Assembly (NCBI RefSeq): GCF_017916505.1
Contig: NZ_JAFMSZ010000001.1
Coordinates: 558,001-622,000 of the forward strand
Direction: 5' to 3'
Source of the DNA: Naasia sp. SYSU D00057
Lineage (GTDB): Bacteria; Actinomycetota; Actinomycetes; Actinomycetales; Microbacteriaceae
Length of the DNA: 64,000 nucleotides
The translations under genes were made by a program, and so were the position numbers. The notes beneath the pieces were generated by a model that saw only the letters and a program-made list of their open reading frames with translations, did no database searches and was not told the DNA's origin. Shown piece after piece: positions 58,374-64,000 of the stretch (its first letter is position 1; every line of letters begins with the position of its first letter).

Positions 58374-58385
58374 GAGCGCGAAGGG

Positions 58386-59353
<968 letters not shown>

Positions 59354-59357
<4 letters not shown>

Positions 59358-59731
59358 GGCGTGTGCCCTTCGTAGAGAGTGATCTTGCGGTCGATGGCCG
59401 CGAGGCTGGCCGTCACGTCCTCGAGCTGGGCGAGCACCCGGCGCCGGTGGGCGACGAGCAGCTCCCGCCGCTCCGGCATGGTCGCGTCGCCGGCGCGGAC
59501 GAGCTCCACGTAGCGGCGGACGTCGCGGATCGGCATCCCGGTGGAGCGCAGCTTCGTCAGGAACCCGACCCAGGCCACGTCGGCCTCGGTGTAGCGGCGA
59601 TGGCTGCTCGACGCCCGGTCGACGGGCGCGAACATCAGCCCCTCCCGCTCGTAGTAGCGCAGCGTGTGGGTGCTGAGTCCGGTCGTCTCCGCCATCTGGG
59701 CGATGGTGAGCGACTCGGTGGTGACGGTCAT
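59354..59731 (-). CDS. MerR-family transcriptional regulator
   Basis: A 125-aa activator/repressor. The winged helix starts [20 protein letters not shown], followed by [13 protein letters not shown] and [20 protein letters not shown]; a coiled coil ([20 protein letters not shown]) makes the dimer. The C-terminal sensor region is very short and has no cysteine metal site, so it is of the oxidative/electrophile or unknown-ligand MerR group. It controls its own promoter, which has the MerR-type 19-base spacer, and the coupled aldo/keto reductase. Confidence 0.93.
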
Positions 59732-59737
59732 GCGCTC

Positions 59738-59768
59738 ACGCTAGGACTTCGAGCGCGCTCGAAGTCAA
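59738..59768 (-). promoter_or_regulatory. MerR-type promoter with 19-base spacer and central palindrome
   Basis: On the minus strand TTGACT (59763-59768) and TAGCGT (59738-59743) are 19 bases apart, the stretched spacing of MerR promoters. The 22-bp perfect palindrome at 59745-59766 (half-site GACTTCGAGCG) covers the spacer. The start codon (59731) lies six bases after the -10, so the mRNA is probably leaderless. Confidence 0.75.
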
Positions 59769-59802
59769 ACGGGCCGCGCACCCGCAGCCGGGAGGACGCG
59801 GG

Positions 59803-61767
59803 TCAGCGGTCCTGGCGGCGCTCGGCGCGCTCCGCGGGCTCGCCGTCGAGCTCCGGGTGGTGCTCGGCGACCGGACGCGCGACCGGGATCTTGGTGCCGA
59901 GCACCTGGGCCACGAGGTCGCGCGCGATCTGCTGCGGGGTGAGGCCGGCCTGCTCGAGGATCTCGCCGCGGGACGCGTGCTCGAGGAACTCGTCCGGCAG
60001 CCCCAGCTCGGTGAGCGCGGTGTCGACGCCCGCCTCGCGCAGGTCCTGCCGCACCCGGGTGCCGATTCCACCGACGCGGATGCCGTCCTCGAGAGTGGCG
60101 ACGATCCTGTGCTCGCGGGCGAGCTCGATGACGCTGCCCGGCACGGGGACGACCCACCGCGGGTCGACGACGGTGGCGCCGATCCCCTGGGCCTCAAGCC
60201 GCTCGGCGACCTGCAGGGCGAGCGAGGCGAGCGGGCCGACCGCCACGAGCAGGACGTCCGGCGTGCCGCCCTCGCGGAGCACGTCCACGCCGTCGGGCAG
60301 GCGGCGCAGGGCCGGGATCTCGGCCCCGACGGCCCCCTTCGGGAAGCGGAGGACGGTGGGCGCGTCCTGCACGGCGACGGCCTCGGCGAGCTCCTCCTGG
60401 AGGCGGGCGCCGTCGCGCGGGGCGGCGAGGCGGATGCCGGGCACGACCTGCAGGATGGCGAGGTCCCACATGCCGTGGTGGCTGGCGCCGTCCGGGCCGG
60501 TCACGCCCGCGCGGTCGAGCACGAAGGTGACGCCGGCCTTGTGCAGGGCGACGTCCATCAGCACCTGGTCGAAGGCGCGGTTCACGAAGGTGGCGTAGAG
60601 GGCGACGACCGGGTGCAGGCCGCCGAAGGCGAGGCCGGCGGCGCTCGTCACGGCGTGCTGCTCGGCGATGCCGACGTCGAGGACCCGGTCCGGGTGCCGC
60701 TCCGCGAGAGCGTGGAGTCCGGTGGGGCGCAGCATCGCGGCGGTGATGCCGACGATGCGCTGGTCCTCGTCAGCGAGGCGCACGAGCTCCTTGGAGAACA
60801 CGCTCGTCCAGGACGGCGAGCCGGGGGCCTCGAGGGACTCCCCCGTCTCCGGGTCGATCTGGCCGACCGCGTGGAACTGGTCCGCCACGTCCTGCAGGGC
60901 GGGCTGGTAACCCCGCCCCTTCTGCGTGATGACGTGCACGATCACCGGCAGCTCGTAGTGCTTCGCCTGCTGGAACGCCTCTTCGAGGGCGCCGATGTCG
61001 TGGCCGTGCACCGGACCGATGTACTTGATGTCGAGGTTGGAGTAGAGCCCCTGGTTGCCCGCGACCTTGCTGAGGAACCCGTGGAGCGCCCCGCGGGTGC
61101 CGCGGTAGAAGGCCCGGCCCGGCTTGCCGAGCCGGTCGAAGAACGTCTTCGACGACAGGTAGAGGTCGCGGTAGGCCCGCCGGGTCCGCACCTCGTTGAG
61201 GAAGCGGGCGAGCCCGCCGATGGTCGGCGCATAGGAGCGGCCGTTGTCGTTGACGACGATGACGAGGCGGCGGTTGTTGTCGTCGCTGATGTTGTTCAGC
61301 GCCTCCCACGTCATGCCGCCGGTCAGCGCGCCGTCGCCGACGACGGCGACCACGTGCCGGTCGGTCTGGCCGGTGACGGTGAACGCCCGCGAGATGCCGT
61401 CCGCCCACGACAGCGAGCTCGACGCGTGCGAGCTCTCGACGATGTCGTGCTCCGACTCCGCCCGCTGCGGGTACCCCGCGAGGCCGCCGCGCTGCCGCAG
61501 CCGCGAGAAGTCCTGCCGCCCGGTGAGCAGCTTGTGCACGTAGGACTGGTGCCCGGTGTCGAAGACGATCGCGTCCTTCGGCGACTGGAACACGCGGTGC
61601 ATCGCGATCGTCAGCTCGACGACGCCGAGATTCGGCCCGAGATGGCCGCCGGTCTTCGACACGTTGGCGACGAGGAACTGACGCACCTCGTCGGCCAGCC
61701 GGACGAGGTCCTCCCGGCTCAGCACGTCGAGATCACGCGGTCCGCGGATCGTCTCGAGAATCGCCAT
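59803..61767 (-). CDS. dxs: 1-deoxy-D-xylulose-5-phosphate synthase
   Basis: A 654-aa thiamine-diphosphate enzyme, first step of the MEP route to isoprenoids. Key stretches: [39 protein letters not shown], the ThDP motif [17 protein letters not shown] and the transketolase part [17 protein letters not shown] and [19 protein letters not shown] start at 61767. A C-terminal extension of about 20 charged residues is variable. It lies downstream of aconitase on the same strand but a terminator hairpin separates them. Confidence 0.97.
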   Translation of the reverse strand: MAILETIRGPRDLDVLSREDLVRLADEVRQFLVANVSKTGGHLGPNLGVVELTIAMHRVFQSPKDAIVFDTGHQSYVHKLLTGRQDFSRLRQRGGLAGYPQRAESEHDIVESSHASSSLSWADGISRAFTVTGQTDRHVVAVVGDGALTGGMTWEALNNISDDNNRRLVIVVNDNGRSYAPTIGGLARFLNEVRTRRAYRDLYLSSKTFFDRLGKPGRAFYRGTRGALHGFLSKVAGNQGLYSNLDIKYIGPVHGHDIGALEEAFQQAKHYELPVIVHVITQKGRGYQPALQDVADQFHAVGQIDPETGESLEAPGSPSWTSVFSKELVRLADEDQRIVGITAAMLRPTGLHALAERHPDRVLDVGIAEQHAVTSAAGLAFGGLHPVVALYATFVNRAFDQVLMDVALHKAGVTFVLDRAGVTGPDGASHHGMWDLAILQVVPGIRLAAPRDGARLQEELAEAVAVQDAPTVLRFPKGAVGAEIPALRRLPDGVDVLREGGTPDVLLVAVGPLASLALQVAERLEAQGIGATVVDPRWVVPVPGSVIELAREHRIVATLEDGIRVGGIGTRVRQDLREAGVDTALTELGLPDEFLEHASRGEILEQAGLTPQQIARDLVAQVLGTKIPVARPVAEHHPELDGEPAERAERRQDR

Positions 61768-61792
61768 CAGTCGAGTCTAGGCATCCCGACCT

Positions 61793-61821
61793 GGGAGGCC
61801 GCGCGGGTTGCGCGGCCTCCC
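61793..61821 (-). terminator. Terminator hairpin of aconitase
   Basis: GGGAGGCCGCGC (61793-61804) and GCGCGGCCTCCC (61810-61821) form a perfect 12-bp stem with a GGGTT loop, 11 bases past the aconitase stop. No U-tract follows. Confidence 0.75.
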
Positions 61822-61831
61822 GGATCGGATG

Positions 61832-64000
<2,169 letters not shown>

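Overview
High-GC, gene-dense chromosomal DNA of an actinobacterium, most likely family Microbacteriaceae. This is inferred from GC-rich codon use, frequent GTG starts, the order thrS-HIT-pdxS-pdxT-yebC-ruvCAB-yajC-secDF-rel, actinobacterial families such as DUF3000 next to RNase D, and small proteins I associate with this family. I see no prophage, insertion sequence or CRISPR array. The unusual content is in the intergenic DNA.

Layout. 1-2.1 kb: end of a probable cyclophilin gene, a DUF349 protein and an AbiEi-like protein. 2.1-2.75 kb: seven tandem ~94-bp palindromic units. 2.7-17.4 kb: a nearly all-minus housekeeping block with rel, secF, secD, yajC, ruvB, ruvA, ruvC, yebC, an ATPase gene broken by one stop codon, pdxT, pdxS, HIT and thrS. 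17.5-22.1 kb: an ABC exporter of the MacB/LolD type and small membrane or hypothetical proteins, including a 48-aa zinc-ribbon ORF. 22.2-26.9 kb: a divergent pair encoding an exported 5'-nucleotidase and a secreted nuclease with RTX repeats. 26.9-40.9 kb: PfkB kinase, flavodoxin-like protein, MazG-like protein, DUF4097, UbiB-like kinase, Hsp20, CPBP protease, a PPOX-fold protein, membrane proteins and four tRNAs. Several promoters here carry a DosR/DevR-like inverted repeat, which suggests a hypoxia or dormancy-type stress regulon. 40.9-41.65 kb: a second large array of the first repeat family. 41.6-46.9 kb: AI-2E family protein, a divergent Amt paralogue, amtB under a GlnR-box-like site, and a ZapE ATPase. 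47-56 kb: sulfurtransferase plus SufE, a RibD-like reductase, an alpha/beta hydrolase, DUF3000 plus RNase D, and a thiolase plus FadB-type beta-oxidation pair. 56-64 kb: gdhA, a DHFR-fold protein, an aldo/keto reductase with its MerR regulator, dxs, and aconitase, which runs off the window.

The strongest new signal is a set of intergenic elements built from different sequence words (CAGCAGGCA, CAACAGGCAG, GCGGATCAGG, GCGGG-GAAACGTC, GGGCCGGTTCGGC). They share a nested design, two forward copies followed by two reverse-complement copies, or a closely similar nested palindrome. Each copy lies next to at least one gene 3' end. Everything was read by eye; no database search or folding program was run.
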